A program made the position numbers and the translations under genes. Positions 24,901 through 37,176 of a stretch of DNA of 64,000 nt are shown here, piece after piece. The first letter of the stretch is position 1. Each line of letters opens with the position of its first letter. Below the pieces are notes generated by a model. It saw only the letters and a list, made by a program, of their open reading frames with translations, was not told where the DNA came from and searched no databases. The DNA lies in contig CM060106.1 of the NCBI GenBank assembly GCA_030522415.1, positions 27,660,985 to 27,724,984 on the forward strand, written 5' to 3'. The DNA is from Channallabes apus (lineage: Eukaryota; Chordata; Actinopteri; Siluriformes; Clariidae).

Positions 24901-27900
24901 GGTCCCCGCGACCCTAATACAGGATAAAGAAGATGAATGATTAAACCCGTAGAAAACTATTCGTTTTCAATTTGTTTCTTTAAAAGTTGGTTTAAAACCT
25001 GATGAATTGGAGGACGCCTTGAAATCAACACGTTGAACTCTTTGTCATGTTCCTTAAACCATTTATTTATTTATTTATTTTTTTTGTGCAATGTGGCAAG
25101 GTGCATTGGCGGCACGATGGCTTAGTGGTTAGCACTCTCGCCTTGCACCTCCAGGTCCTGGGTTCGACTCCCGCGCCGGGTCTGTGTGCATGGAGTTTGC
25201 ATGTTCTTCCTGTCCTTGGTTGGTTTCCTTCGGGTTCTCTCGTTTCCTCCCACAGCCCAAAGACGTGCTGATTAGGCTAATTGGTGTTTCCAAATTGCCT
25301 GTAGTGTGTGAATGCACGTGTGAATGTTGGCAGGAGGTCCTTCCAGGGTCGTACAAATGGGAATAAATACTGTACAATGTTCACCATTGGCCTCCACAGT
25401 CCCAAGTTGGATGGTTGACAAGGTGCGTGATCCTACTGAAAGCAGCCACTGCCATTACTGCTTCACTTCACTCCTTCAGCCCCAGAGCACCCCAAAAGTC
25501 CCACAGTTGTGGAGATGACCCTTCATCATCGTCGTTCAGCCTTCACTATTTCGATCTTGTCAAAGTTGCTCAGATTCTTACACTTGCTCATTTTTCTTGC
25601 TTGCAACACATGAACTTCGAGACCTGAGTCTTCACTTGCTGTCTAATATACTGTATATATCACCCCTTGGCAGGTGCCATCATAGTGACGTAATCAATAT
25701 TATTCACTTCCCGTCAGAGGTTTTAATACCATTTACTCTTCCAGTGATGTCATATTCTCATACCTCCCAGCTGCGTTGTATTTCCAGTGGACTACTAAAT
25801 AAAAGTGTTCGAAATAAAAGTTCAGTAGGCGGTGATGGTGGGATCTCACTGTGCGATCCTCTCTTTCACTTGGCGTTTTAGATCAGCGATGGTGAACTGC
25901 ATGATCAAGTGGCATGTAAATCATTTTAACCAGACTGCTTCCTGTTTACATAAAAAAAAAATATGAAACCCTACTAATCATCCTTGACATGTTTGTCTTA
26001 GGCTTTCCTGACAGTCTACAAGTCAGTGAAATGGTTCTGTGTACAGAATAATTGAAATCTCTGGCAGCAGACCAACATCACTCTTATTGTTGCAACTCTT
26101 TCAATTCCTCAGCATCATGCAGAAGCTCAGAATTAGTCACGACGATCCCCCAGCCGTAGATGTCTAAAGATGTACAACTGCCAGTGAGGTTAAATAGCCC
26201 TGTCATAAATATGGCATTTCTGGCTGTAATCCCTCCTGTGGTTAAGTCTGCTGTGTACGCAAAGTACACAGTGTGTCTCACACTGCCACATCTTTGCCTT
26301 TGGTAGAAAGAAAGAAAAAAAAAAACAGATTTCCACTCTACAGACAGCTCTTTTCATTATCCTGTACAACAGCTAGACTGAAGGCTATGGCATGCTTCCT
26401 AAGCCATGTATCCATGTATCTAAGGATACAATTTAAAAATTGGTTGTTTATGTAACAACCTCAGCAGCAACCTCATTTCCCCTCTCATCCGTTCCAATCA
26501 CTCAGTATTAAACATTTAAGTATTTAGCATGTTTTTATGCGTCAATTATTTATAAATCATTGTCTGGCTTAACAAGCATCAAATATTCTCGGAAACTGTT
26601 CAGGTACAGGGACTGGAATGATGATGAGAAAACGAGACTACAGTCGGGGCCTCCGAGTGGCGGAGTGGTAAAGAGCTCGCCCTATCATCCGGAGATCGCT
26701 GGTTCGGCTCCCTGGTGATGCTGTAACCTCTCACGGGTTAGGGAGCTCCGGAGGTCTAGAGAGAGCTGATTGGCCGAGCTGTCAGCTGTAGACTTGTTCC
26801 GTTTAGGAAAGAAAGAACAGAATTCGTAGGAAAGATAGTAAATGCACAAGCATCTCTGGTCAGCAGTCTGCTCTACTTTTAATCAGAAGCTGTGAGAGCT
26901 GTGTGGAAGTGTGAGAGTGATAGGGCTGTGAGGATGAGCTCAGCATGGAGACAGTATTTTTAGCAGGTAAGGTAACAAGGCAAAGGCTCCTCTTACAGTA
27001 CTGAAAGGACTAACTCACCTGGTAGGACAAAAACGTTTTCTCTGTCTCACATCACACCAGTGCAAGATAGCATCGTATCCGTATATATATGGCCAGAAGT
27101 TTTGAGAATTACATAAATATTAGAAATTGGAAAAGTTGCTGCTTAAGTTTTTATAATAGCAATTTGCATATATTCCAGAATGTTATGAAGAGTGATCAGA
27201 TGAATTGCATAGTCCTTCTTTGCCATGAAAATGAACTTAATCCCAAAAAAACCTTTCCACTGAATTTCATTGCTGTCATTAAAGGACCTGCTGAGATGAT
27301 TTCAGTAATCGTCTCGGGTGAGAATGTTGACGAGCACAAGGCTGGAGATCATTATGTCAGGCTGATTGGGTTAGAATAGCAGAATTGACATGTTAAAAGG
27401 AGGGTGATGCTTGAAATCATTGTTCTTCCATTGTTAACCATGGTGACCTGCAAAGAAACGCTTGCAGCCATCATTGCGTTGCATAAAAATGGCTTCATAG
27501 ACAAGGATATTGTGGCTACTAAGATTGCACCTAAATCAACAATTTATAGGATCATCAAGAACTTCAAGGAAAGAGGTTCAATTCTTGTTGTGGTGGAACG
27601 GGAGCTTCGTGACCTGGATGTGCATCCCACAAATCTCCATCAAATGCAAGATGCTATCCTATCAATATGGCCCAACATTTCTAAAGAATGCTTTCAGCAC
27701 CTTGTTGAATCAATGCCACATAGAATTAAGGCAGTTCTGAAGGCGAAAGGGGGTCAAACACAGTATTAGTGTGGTGTTCCTAATAATCCTTTAGGTGAGT
27801 GTGTATGTGTATATGTGTATATATTAGGGCTACACGATATATCGAAAAAATATCGTTATCACGATAATGGCATGCGCGATAACCATATCGCAAAGAGTTG

Positions 27901-30900
27901 CGATAAATACTTTATGTGCCAAGCATTTGTGTGTTCAAATTTGACCAATCAGATGGGCCCTTACTATGTTTATACCCGCTTATATCTTTATATTCCAGAT
28001 ATAAGGAATTATATATTTATTATTTATATTATTTATATATATATTATTTATATTGATTATAACGAAAATCATATATGATTCAAAAAATTTTTTACAAATA
28101 AATAACTGCAAAGTGGGGTGAGCGTAATTATTCAGCCCCCTGAGTCAATACTTTGTAGAACCACCTTTTGCTGCAACTACAGCTGCCAGTCTTTTAGGTT
28201 ATGTCTCTACCAGCTTTGCACATCTAGAGGCTGAAATCTGCCCATTCTTCTTTGCAAAACAGCTCCAGCTCAGTCAGATTGGATGGACAGCGTTTGTGAG
28301 CAGCAGTTTTCAGATCTTGCCACAGATTCTCGATTGGATTTAGATCTGGACTTTGACTGGGCCATTCTAACACATGGATATGTTTTGTTTTAAACCATTA
28401 CATTGTTGTCCTGGCTTTATGTTTAGTGTCGTTGTCCTGATGGAAGGTGAACCTCCGCCCCAGTCTCAAGTCTTTTGCAGACTCCAAGAGGTTTTCTTCC
28501 AAGATTGCCCTGTATTTGTCTCCATCCATCTTCCCATCAACTCTGACCAGCTTCCCTGTCCCTGCTGAAGAGAAGCACCCCCAGAGCATGATGCTGCCAC
28601 CACCATATTTGACAGTGGGGATGGTGTGTTCAGAGTGATGTGCAGTGTTAGTTTTCCGCCACACATAGCGTTTTGCATTTTGGCCAAAAAGTTCCATCTT
28701 GGTCTCATCTGACCAGAGCACCTTCTTCCACATGTTTGCTGTGTCCCCCACATGGCTTGTGGCAAACTGCAAACGGGACTTCTTATGGTTTTCTGTTAAC
28801 AATCGCTTTCTTCTTGCCACTCTTCCATAAAGGCCAACTTTGTGCAGTGCACGACTAATAGTTGTCCTATGGACAGATTCCCCCACCTGAGCTGTAGATC
28901 TCTACAGCTCGTCCAGAGTCACCATGGGCCTAGGGCTGGGCGATTTGGCCTAAAATCAAAATCTCGATTAATTGAACATTTTAACTCGATTTCGATTAAT
29001 AAACGATTATTTTTTTTTGCCCTCATAGTTCACTGACAAGTTTTGTACAGTAAATATGCTCACAAGTGAGAGATTTTTGAATGAAGGCTGCATTACTTGA
29101 TTGATTAATTGAAGGCAACACACACTATCTACTATCTATGATTATTTATTGAACATCAATGTTGAACAACTTAAATTAAACTGAAGCCACAAAAATTAAA
29201 GGGTTCATTAAATTACATTTTAAAGTATAGTTTATTAACAAAAACAGATGACAGATTTGGCCTTAAAAATTAAGATACTATAGGCACATGCTCAGAATCT
29301 TTACAAGGCAATTTTTTTTTTAAAAAAAATACTTGTTTGTGATGATAAAAAGTATCTTGTGATATATTAATGTTTAGAGATTTTTAAACAATAATGAGAA
29401 ACAACATTTAGACCACACACACACTAGGGCTGTCTCTTTATCCCACAATTCAGAGTTAAATGAAGGCTATTTCACACGGCCCCAATAAACTGACATAATG
29501 GCTTAAACATGCAATGACAACAAACATGGAATGAATTATGCAGCTATCAATCTGGACCAGGACAATTTCACTTTTACTATATAGTTGGGTACCTGCTAGG
29601 TGTTGTATAGTTCATATTTGCTTGGCCAGAATGGTTTAAACCACCAAAATAACGTTTTATTGATAAGCTGCGCAGCTTTGGCCAGCGTGAACACTCTCGT
29701 TAGTAACGAGGCGAATAAGGAGCTAAACTTCAGCCGCAGAATGAGACGCTGCGCAATAAGGAGCCAAACAAACCGGAAGTTGCGAATAAGGAGATAAACT
29801 TCAGCCTCGTGTGCTTAGGGGCATCATATCTTTCACTAGAAGGTTAGAAACGGCCCTGGTTATATCCTTGCTCCTTTTGGACACCTTTCATAAGGTGTAA
29901 TGGCCACGAAAGACGACACGATGGATATCTGCTTTGCTACAGCCCCACTGCTACGGTAGCCCTGCTAGTTGACGGAGTAGCATCGGGCCGCATGTTCATG
30001 CTCTATGTGGTCGTGTGGGTGATGCGTTCATATAACGGAGTTCGTGCTATTTTTTTTGTCGACAATTTCAACATCTTTGGATAATAACTCGAGGTTAGAT
30101 TCACTTTCGTCGCTGCTTCCACTCTTTTTTTTTTTTTTTTTTTTTTTTTGTCGTCCTGGTGTCAAGTTTGCTTCGCAAAGTGCGGCAGGAAATTAACTTT
30201 GACCTGCACGGCACGCGCAAGCTGCACGCTGATTGGTTGTTGTCGTGTTCTGCTGTGTGATTGGCTCTTGGATTAATCCATATCGAGCAAAAAATGTCTA
30301 GAGCGTTTCATCGTTTTTAAAATCAATCGTTTATCAGCCCAGCCCTACATGGGCCTCTTGGCTGCATTTCTGATCAGCGCTCTCCTTGTTCGGCCTGTGA
30401 GTTTAGGTGGACGGCCTTGTCTTGGTAGGTTTACAGTTGTGCCATACTCCTTCCATTTCTGAATGATCGCTTGAACAGTGGCTCCGTGGGATGTTCAAGG
30501 CTTTGGAGATCTTTTTGTAGCCTAAGCCTGCTTTAAATATCTCAATAACTTTATCCCTGACCTGTCTGGTGTGTTCTGTGGACTTCATGGTGTTGTTGCT
30601 CCCAATATTCTCTTAGACAACCTCTGAGGCCGTCACAGAGCAGCTGTATTTGTACTGACATTAGATTACACACAGGTGCACTCTATTTAGTCATTAGCAC
30701 TCCTCAGGCAATGTCTATGGACAGCTGACTGCACTCAGACCAAAGGGGGCTGAATAATTACGCACACCCCACTTTGCAGTTATTTATTTGTAAAAAATGT
30801 TTTGTATCATGTATGATTTTCGTTCCACTTCTCGCGTGTACACCACTTTGTATTGGTCTTTCACGTGGAATTCCAATAAAATTGATTCATGTCTGTGGCT

Positions 30901-33652
30901 GTAATGTGACAAAATGTGGAAAAGTTCAAGGGGACCGAATATTTTTGCAAGCCACTGTGTGTATACTGTATATAGATGAGTTTTAGATTCTGTACATTAT
31001 ACTGCATACTTACATTATGTTTGATGATGTATGATTATTATCCAAAAACTATCCAATTAACAGATGATAAAGAATGTTTAATGTTTGTTTAAAAAAAAGC
31101 ACAGAAGAGTAAAAGCTAGGGCGGGGCAATTATTTGAAAATCAATTGAAACCGATATTCAGAACCTCTAAAGCGCAGGTCTCCAACTTTTCTTCGCACCA
31201 CGGACCAGTTTTATGTGAAACAGTTTTCCACATACGTAGGCAAGCATAATAAACACATACAACATACCATAATGCAGGATCAGTGTGAGCTAGTTTTCCT
31301 ATATAGGAGGAGTGATGGGAGACAATCTCACTCGAAATGCATTCCCTATTTCCCTCATGCTCTGTAATTTTGTTTTCGTAGCCGTCACTGCAGACACCAC
31401 GCTTCACGAAGATAGCTTGTTGGAAATGGAAGCAGGGTTTTCAGCGCTTTGTGGTGATCTTAGGATGTCTGAGACAACTTAAACTCTGGCAAAGTTCTGG
31501 ATTAAAATCAAACATACTGTACTTTTTAAGGCCACATCTAGTATACAGAGCGGGCTAATGTAGCATTAGCTTCATTTGATCAGGCATCAAAGCTGATACA
31601 GAGAAAAGTGTGGAAAAGTGGTATGGACGAAGGCGAAAAGGAGTTGATGATAAGATTTTAAAATAAAACACTCTGTAGACTCCCATAGTCAATAAGAAAT
31701 AAAATAGAAAATATACATATTTGTAATACGTTCTGTGCGTTCCGGTACCAAATCCACCGCGACCAGGGGTTTGGGACCACTTCTCCAATCGTCCAATCGT
31801 CCATCTCAATTATTATTATTATTATTATTTTTTATGTTTCCTATTCTGTAATCCTTTTGTTTTTTAATTCTGCAATACATACTACCATGTGTGTAACCGC
31901 GTGAAATTTATACCGTTGTTCAATGCTCTTTGCTTCTGCGGACAAGGCCATCCTCTGTCATCAGGAACACATCCGCTGCCTCATCTCTCTCTCTCTCTCT
32001 TCTCGGCTCGGCCTCCGTAATTAGAGACGTACAGCATTCCTTCACCTTGTTATCTTGCACTCATCATCTTCACACTCGGCTTGCAGCTAGCGTGTTGCAC
32101 GTCCCCAAAAATAGCTCCTCATTCTCGTCTCCTGACCCGGCATGTGTCAGCATTGTCTTATTTTATAGGGTAAAAATGGAAAGGTTTGTGCTAGGGCTGT
32201 GTTCTCCGGCTGCCTCGGGCCTTGTTCACATTCAGGACAGGCCCAAGCCCTGAGGTTGCGTCAACGGAGAGCCTCAATACGGCTTTAATTTCTGACCCGC
32301 GCAAAAGACAGAGAGAGAGAGAGAGAAACATGTTGGAGGTTCGAATTCCCCAGGTGCTCATTAGTTCTCAGGCAACTCTGTACTGTATGTGTCTCAGGAA
32401 GACAGCAGCAAAGCAGGACACAGCAACAATACAGCTGCTCTAGGCTTTCACACACACACACACGCACACACACACACTCACACAAAACTGTACAATGCAC
32501 TTTTCTGTTAGTCTGTGTGTTCTGGCCATAGTTCTAGTTCGGCAACCCCAGTTTATAACCCACTGCAGATCTGTAATTGTTTTAACGTGCGTTTGTGCGA
32601 GTGCACCTCAGTGTTAATAAATTTTTATTTCTCCCTCCTTCTCTGGTCTGATTAATGAAGTGATGAAACTGCTTATTTAAAGTACTGCAAATTTCACTTT
32701 GCCAAAGTGTGTAACCTTGAAGTGGATCTGGATCTCATACACACTTTCCTTTCTGAAAGCCGCTGAAGTCCGCACTTGTGTGTTATTGCAGTGATATTGC
32801 CTTACAGTTGTTCTTGACCTCGAGCTTTCTGTTCAAACCTGGAGTATGGCCAGTCAAAGGTTTGGACACAAGTTTGGATTTATTTTATACATTGGACAGA
32901 TGAGGTTAGACAGGAGTCTCCACTGGCAATGATGTTTGCAGATGACATTGTGCTTTGTAGCGAGAGCAGGGAACAGGTGGAGGAAAATTTGGAGAGGTGG
33001 AGGTACGCTCTGGAAAGCAGAGGAATGAAGACGGAATACATGTGTGTGTGAATGAGAGGAACCCAAGAGGAACAGTGAGGCTACAGGGAGCAGAGGTAAA
33101 GAAGGTGCAGGACTTTAAGTACTTAGGGTCAACGGTCCAGAGCAACGGAGAGTGTGGAAAGGAGGTGAAGAGACGAGTACAGGCAGGTTGGAATGGGTGG
33201 AGAAAAGTGTCAGGTGTGTTGTGTGATAAAAGAGTCAGTGAGAATGAAAGGAAAAGCGTTCAAGATGGTGGTGAGACCAGCGATGCTCTACGGCTTAGAG
33301 ACAGTGGCACTGAAGAAAAGACAGGCGGCAGAGCTAGAGGTAGCAGAGCTGAAGATGTTGAGGTTCTCTTTGGGAGTGACAAGGATGGATAGGATCAAGA
33401 ATGAGTTCAACCCATGTGAGATGTTTTGGAGATAAAGTCTGAGAGGCCAGATTGAGGTGGTTTGGACATGTTCAGAGGAGAGAGTGTGAATATATCAGTA
33501 GAAGGATGCTGAGGTTGGAACTGCCAGGCAGGAGGTCTAGAGGAAGACCAAAGAGGAGATTTATGGATGAAGTTAGTTGGGGTGAGAGAGAAGCAGTTCC
33601 TTAAAGGGAACAGCCGAAAGACAAAGAAGATGATTCTACAACAATACTCTCT

Positions 33653-33703
<51 letters not shown>

Positions 33704-36700
33704 CATATGATAAAAAAAGTGCATCATGGCCTACTGTACACAGGGCTTCAAAGGTAAAGAGGTCAGGGTTGTTAATCTGGCCTCCATATTCCTCTGGTCT
33801 CACCCTGTACAGTGCTGTATTTCCAGTAAAGGCTGTGAATACGTATGTGCATGTGCTTTCTTACAGTAATTCCAATCCCACCCCACAACCTACAACACCC
33901 AAAGGATCTGATAACGTCCTGGTGCTAGACTATGCAGCAGATATATTTTATACAGAACATTTAAAATCTTCATTTCGAACGTATTAATTAAAATTGACAA
34001 GGATGGTTATCTTTCTTTATTTCTAGATTACCCCCACAAATACGGCCGAGAGGGCGGCTGTGCAGACCACTCCGTCTTCGAGAGGATGAAGAAATACCAG
34101 GCATCTGCTATGGAGACTCCTACTGAGGTCAGTCCACATCTCCTCACCTCCATATCTCACACCCAGATTAAATACCTTCAGGAGAATGTGATACTGTTTG
34201 AAACACTGATTAGTTTTTTTCTTCTATGCTTGAAATTCAGAAGGTTGTGTTTCTGATGTGATGTTGCCTGTTGCTTCACCTGACATGTGTTTAGTGAGAA
34301 CAGCACAGCAGTGATTCAATTACTAGGAGACATCGAGAGCTTTTAAAAGCTCCAGGCTCTGTTTTGTAGATTCATCTGTTTTTACTTGTGAGCTTCTAGT
34401 ACATGTTGGCTTGTTTTGGCCAGTCCAGGGATTAATTCGGGAGTTTTTTAGGGAGTAATTGGGTGTGGTAGCACATTCCTGAATTTCTCCAGTATACTGT
34501 ATAAGAGCTGTTACTCAAATATTAAGCACGAAAAACACACAGGAGTCTAAAGCATCCAAAAAGCGTCTTCTTTATGCACAATAATAGTCCTACTGAAGAC
34601 ATCTAAATGGTTATAATTTGTTGATGGCTCATTTTCTAACATTTGATATTTTCAGGGTGTTTAAAAAAAAAAATATATATATATATATTCCATTTCTTTA
34701 CTTCATATTCTATGTTGTTCATGTTTTTTGTTTTGTTTTGTTTCCTTTTACTTGATGTTAAAGGCTTTGAAGTCTTATTATTGCATTCCAAATAATTGTC
34801 CTACATCAAGCAAAATAGTTAATGAGATTTGAACTGACTAGAGTTGGGTTAAGAACTGTCCAATGCATTATAAAATTTTTTGAAGGATGGTGGTGACCCA
34901 TCAACTTCAACGAAGAAATACTGTATGGTTGGGAAAACAATCATGATTGGAGATCACTTAAAGTTGCATTTACAGCAGTAGAAATCACAGCTACCGTATG
35001 TTTAATAGTGAAATATTATTTCCACACACAACTTGATGAGAACTGCGTATCCATAAGAAAATGATTTGTTAGTGAGTGATATGTTAGTTTTTTTTCATGC
35101 TTAATGGTTATTCCAGAAAACGAGCAGTCAGCGTGCAGTGGACGAGGAGGAGCAGATGGACGGACCAGTGATCCTGAGGAAGCGCCGAGCCGCTCAGGCT
35201 GCGAAAGACACCTGTCAGCTCTTCATTCAAACAGATCATCTCTTCTTCAAATACTACCGTACGAGAGAGGCAGTCATAGCTCAGGTACCGTGCCGTCTTA
35301 CTTGCCAAGTGAAAACCCCAGAACAGAGACACATCGACATCCCAGGACAGTTTTCTTCATGACGTAATCATTTACACTTTATACGTGTAAGCAAAAACAT
35401 GTAATTCATTCAGTAATAAAAAAAATTTAATTCAAGCCTGATTGTCAGCCATAATAAGTCCCCTATTTAACTGCCATTTTTTTCATGCAGTATGATATTT
35501 GCTGATAAATATTAGAGAAGAGGCCAATCAAATTTCAGTTATTTATTAAATAAACCCCTTTAACTTCTAACTCCTGAATCCTAACCTAGGCTTCAGTAAA
35601 TGGCTCCCGGATCCAGACCGAGTGACGGTTCTATGCAGACCCTAATGCTTTTCTGATAAATAAGAATAATCAATATACCAGTAAACTAGTGCTTTTTTTT
35701 TTTTCCCCTTGAAGTGATCATGGCTGCACGCGTCAAAGTCAATCAGTGTAATAGTTTACCGGGTATGGACAGGATGTGCGGAAGAAACGGAACTGAAAGT
35801 GCAACTTTGTGTGTGAGATAAAACAAGGGTCGTTAGATACCCAACCTGAGAGCCCGGTATGACTGAGCAACCACAGGCCTTTCACATTAGTTTACAATCC
35901 AGCAGCGTACAAATGAAGATTCACTCAAGATTGAATTAAGATTGTTGTTTGTATTCCATACAAATAGAAGGAAATCTACAAAGCCATCAACGTTCAAACT
36001 GAAAGTTGACAATAAATATTACTTAAATGATCTGGAAATTTTAAATTGCTTATTTTTTTATAGACCTCCAATGTCTGCATATACCGAGATATCAATTCTA
36101 ACAATAACTTCTGACCTTCTTAACTTGAAATTCAGTGCCCTGTCCTACCCAGAGGTGGGTAGAGTAGCCAAAAATGTACTCAAGTAAGAGTAAAGAAGTA
36201 TTTGATGAAAAGACAACTGAAGTACTGAGTAACTGTTTCATCGTAATGTCCGATTCATTTTTTTTTTTTAGAAATTATAATAATTATATATTGGTGTATA
36301 TGTACAGTTATACACACACAGTGTAGTATAGAATGTTATATTATATGTATATACTGTACATACAGTGGTTACAAAATCGGAATAACCATCCCGCCGCGCA
36401 TACCGCCGTTTAAAGGCAACAGCGGCCAAAATAAATCAGTTGTATTTCAAAGTCATTCGTAAAATGGCCGCCAGGTGGCGCAAAGTGACATTTTCATTCA
36501 TCGCAGTAAATACAATAATAAATTGTATAAAAAATAAATGTACTGTATAATATAACATTTGTGTTATACATATACATATAATGTACACAGTATTTCATAT
36601 GCTGAAACGTCTGTCTGTTTTGGCAGATAGAGAAGACACTCCAGTATGAAACTATTCTTTTGTAAGCGAAACATGCTTTGTACAGTAAGACGGGTTAAGA

Positions 36701-37112
36701 CACTTATCCATTAATTACATTCGCTATCTTTTTTTTGGTTCAGCTCCGCCTAAGCAGGAGGAGCTACTTTACATCGGGTCCAAATCCACCCCCTAGACTG
36801 CACTAAAGGATAACTATCCTGTGCAGAACCCAACAAACCCAGTGAATTACAGTGTTTTCCACAGTATTTAGATTGAACTTTATTTACACTACACTAATCA
36901 GCTGGTGTTTATAAAGGTTGGTTATGCTAGAACTGTACATCAGTCGGTGTTCAGTGGTAGTATTTTGTAAAGCTGCTCAATCCAGTGCATTGTACAGACT
37001 GCTGTTTTTGTCCCAACAGATCTCCAGTCACGTCATGGCCATCGACTCAATCTATAAGAAAACAGATTTCCAGGGCATCTACAACATCAGCTTCATGGTC
37101 AAGAGGATACGG

Positions 37113-37176
<64 letters not shown>

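Larger units (their letters stand above)
28057..30957 (-). mobile_element. Tc1-like transposon, interrupted by a hAT
   Basis: The inverted ends share TACAAATAAATAACTGCAAA and GTGGGGTG. The right end is longer (to GCAAGCCACTG at about 30957), so the left end is truncated. The minus strand encodes N-terminal [20 protein letters not shown] (30403-30588), then, beyond the h[63 protein letters not shown] and [12 protein letters not shown] interrupts the frame just before VGESVH (28904-28906), another stop lies near 28397, and the hAT adds 1.4 kb. It is a dead copy. Confidence 0.85.
15220..34026 (+). other. Largest adam10 intron (18.8 kb)
   Basis: Most of its length is repeats, listed separately. 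Stretches without a recognised feature: 15220-15780, 16440-17900 (only a T-run at 17136-17168), 18230-19178, 19594-20047, 24340-24825, 25341-26390, 26790-27080, 30960-31170, 31783-32850 (short CT/CA tracts) and 33702-34026. Confidence 0.8.

Noticed and set aside
32285..32500. Minus-strand frame rich in Cys/Val near 32450
   Set aside because: It is produced by the (CA)n tract at 32449-32478 and a GA run. No gene evidence.
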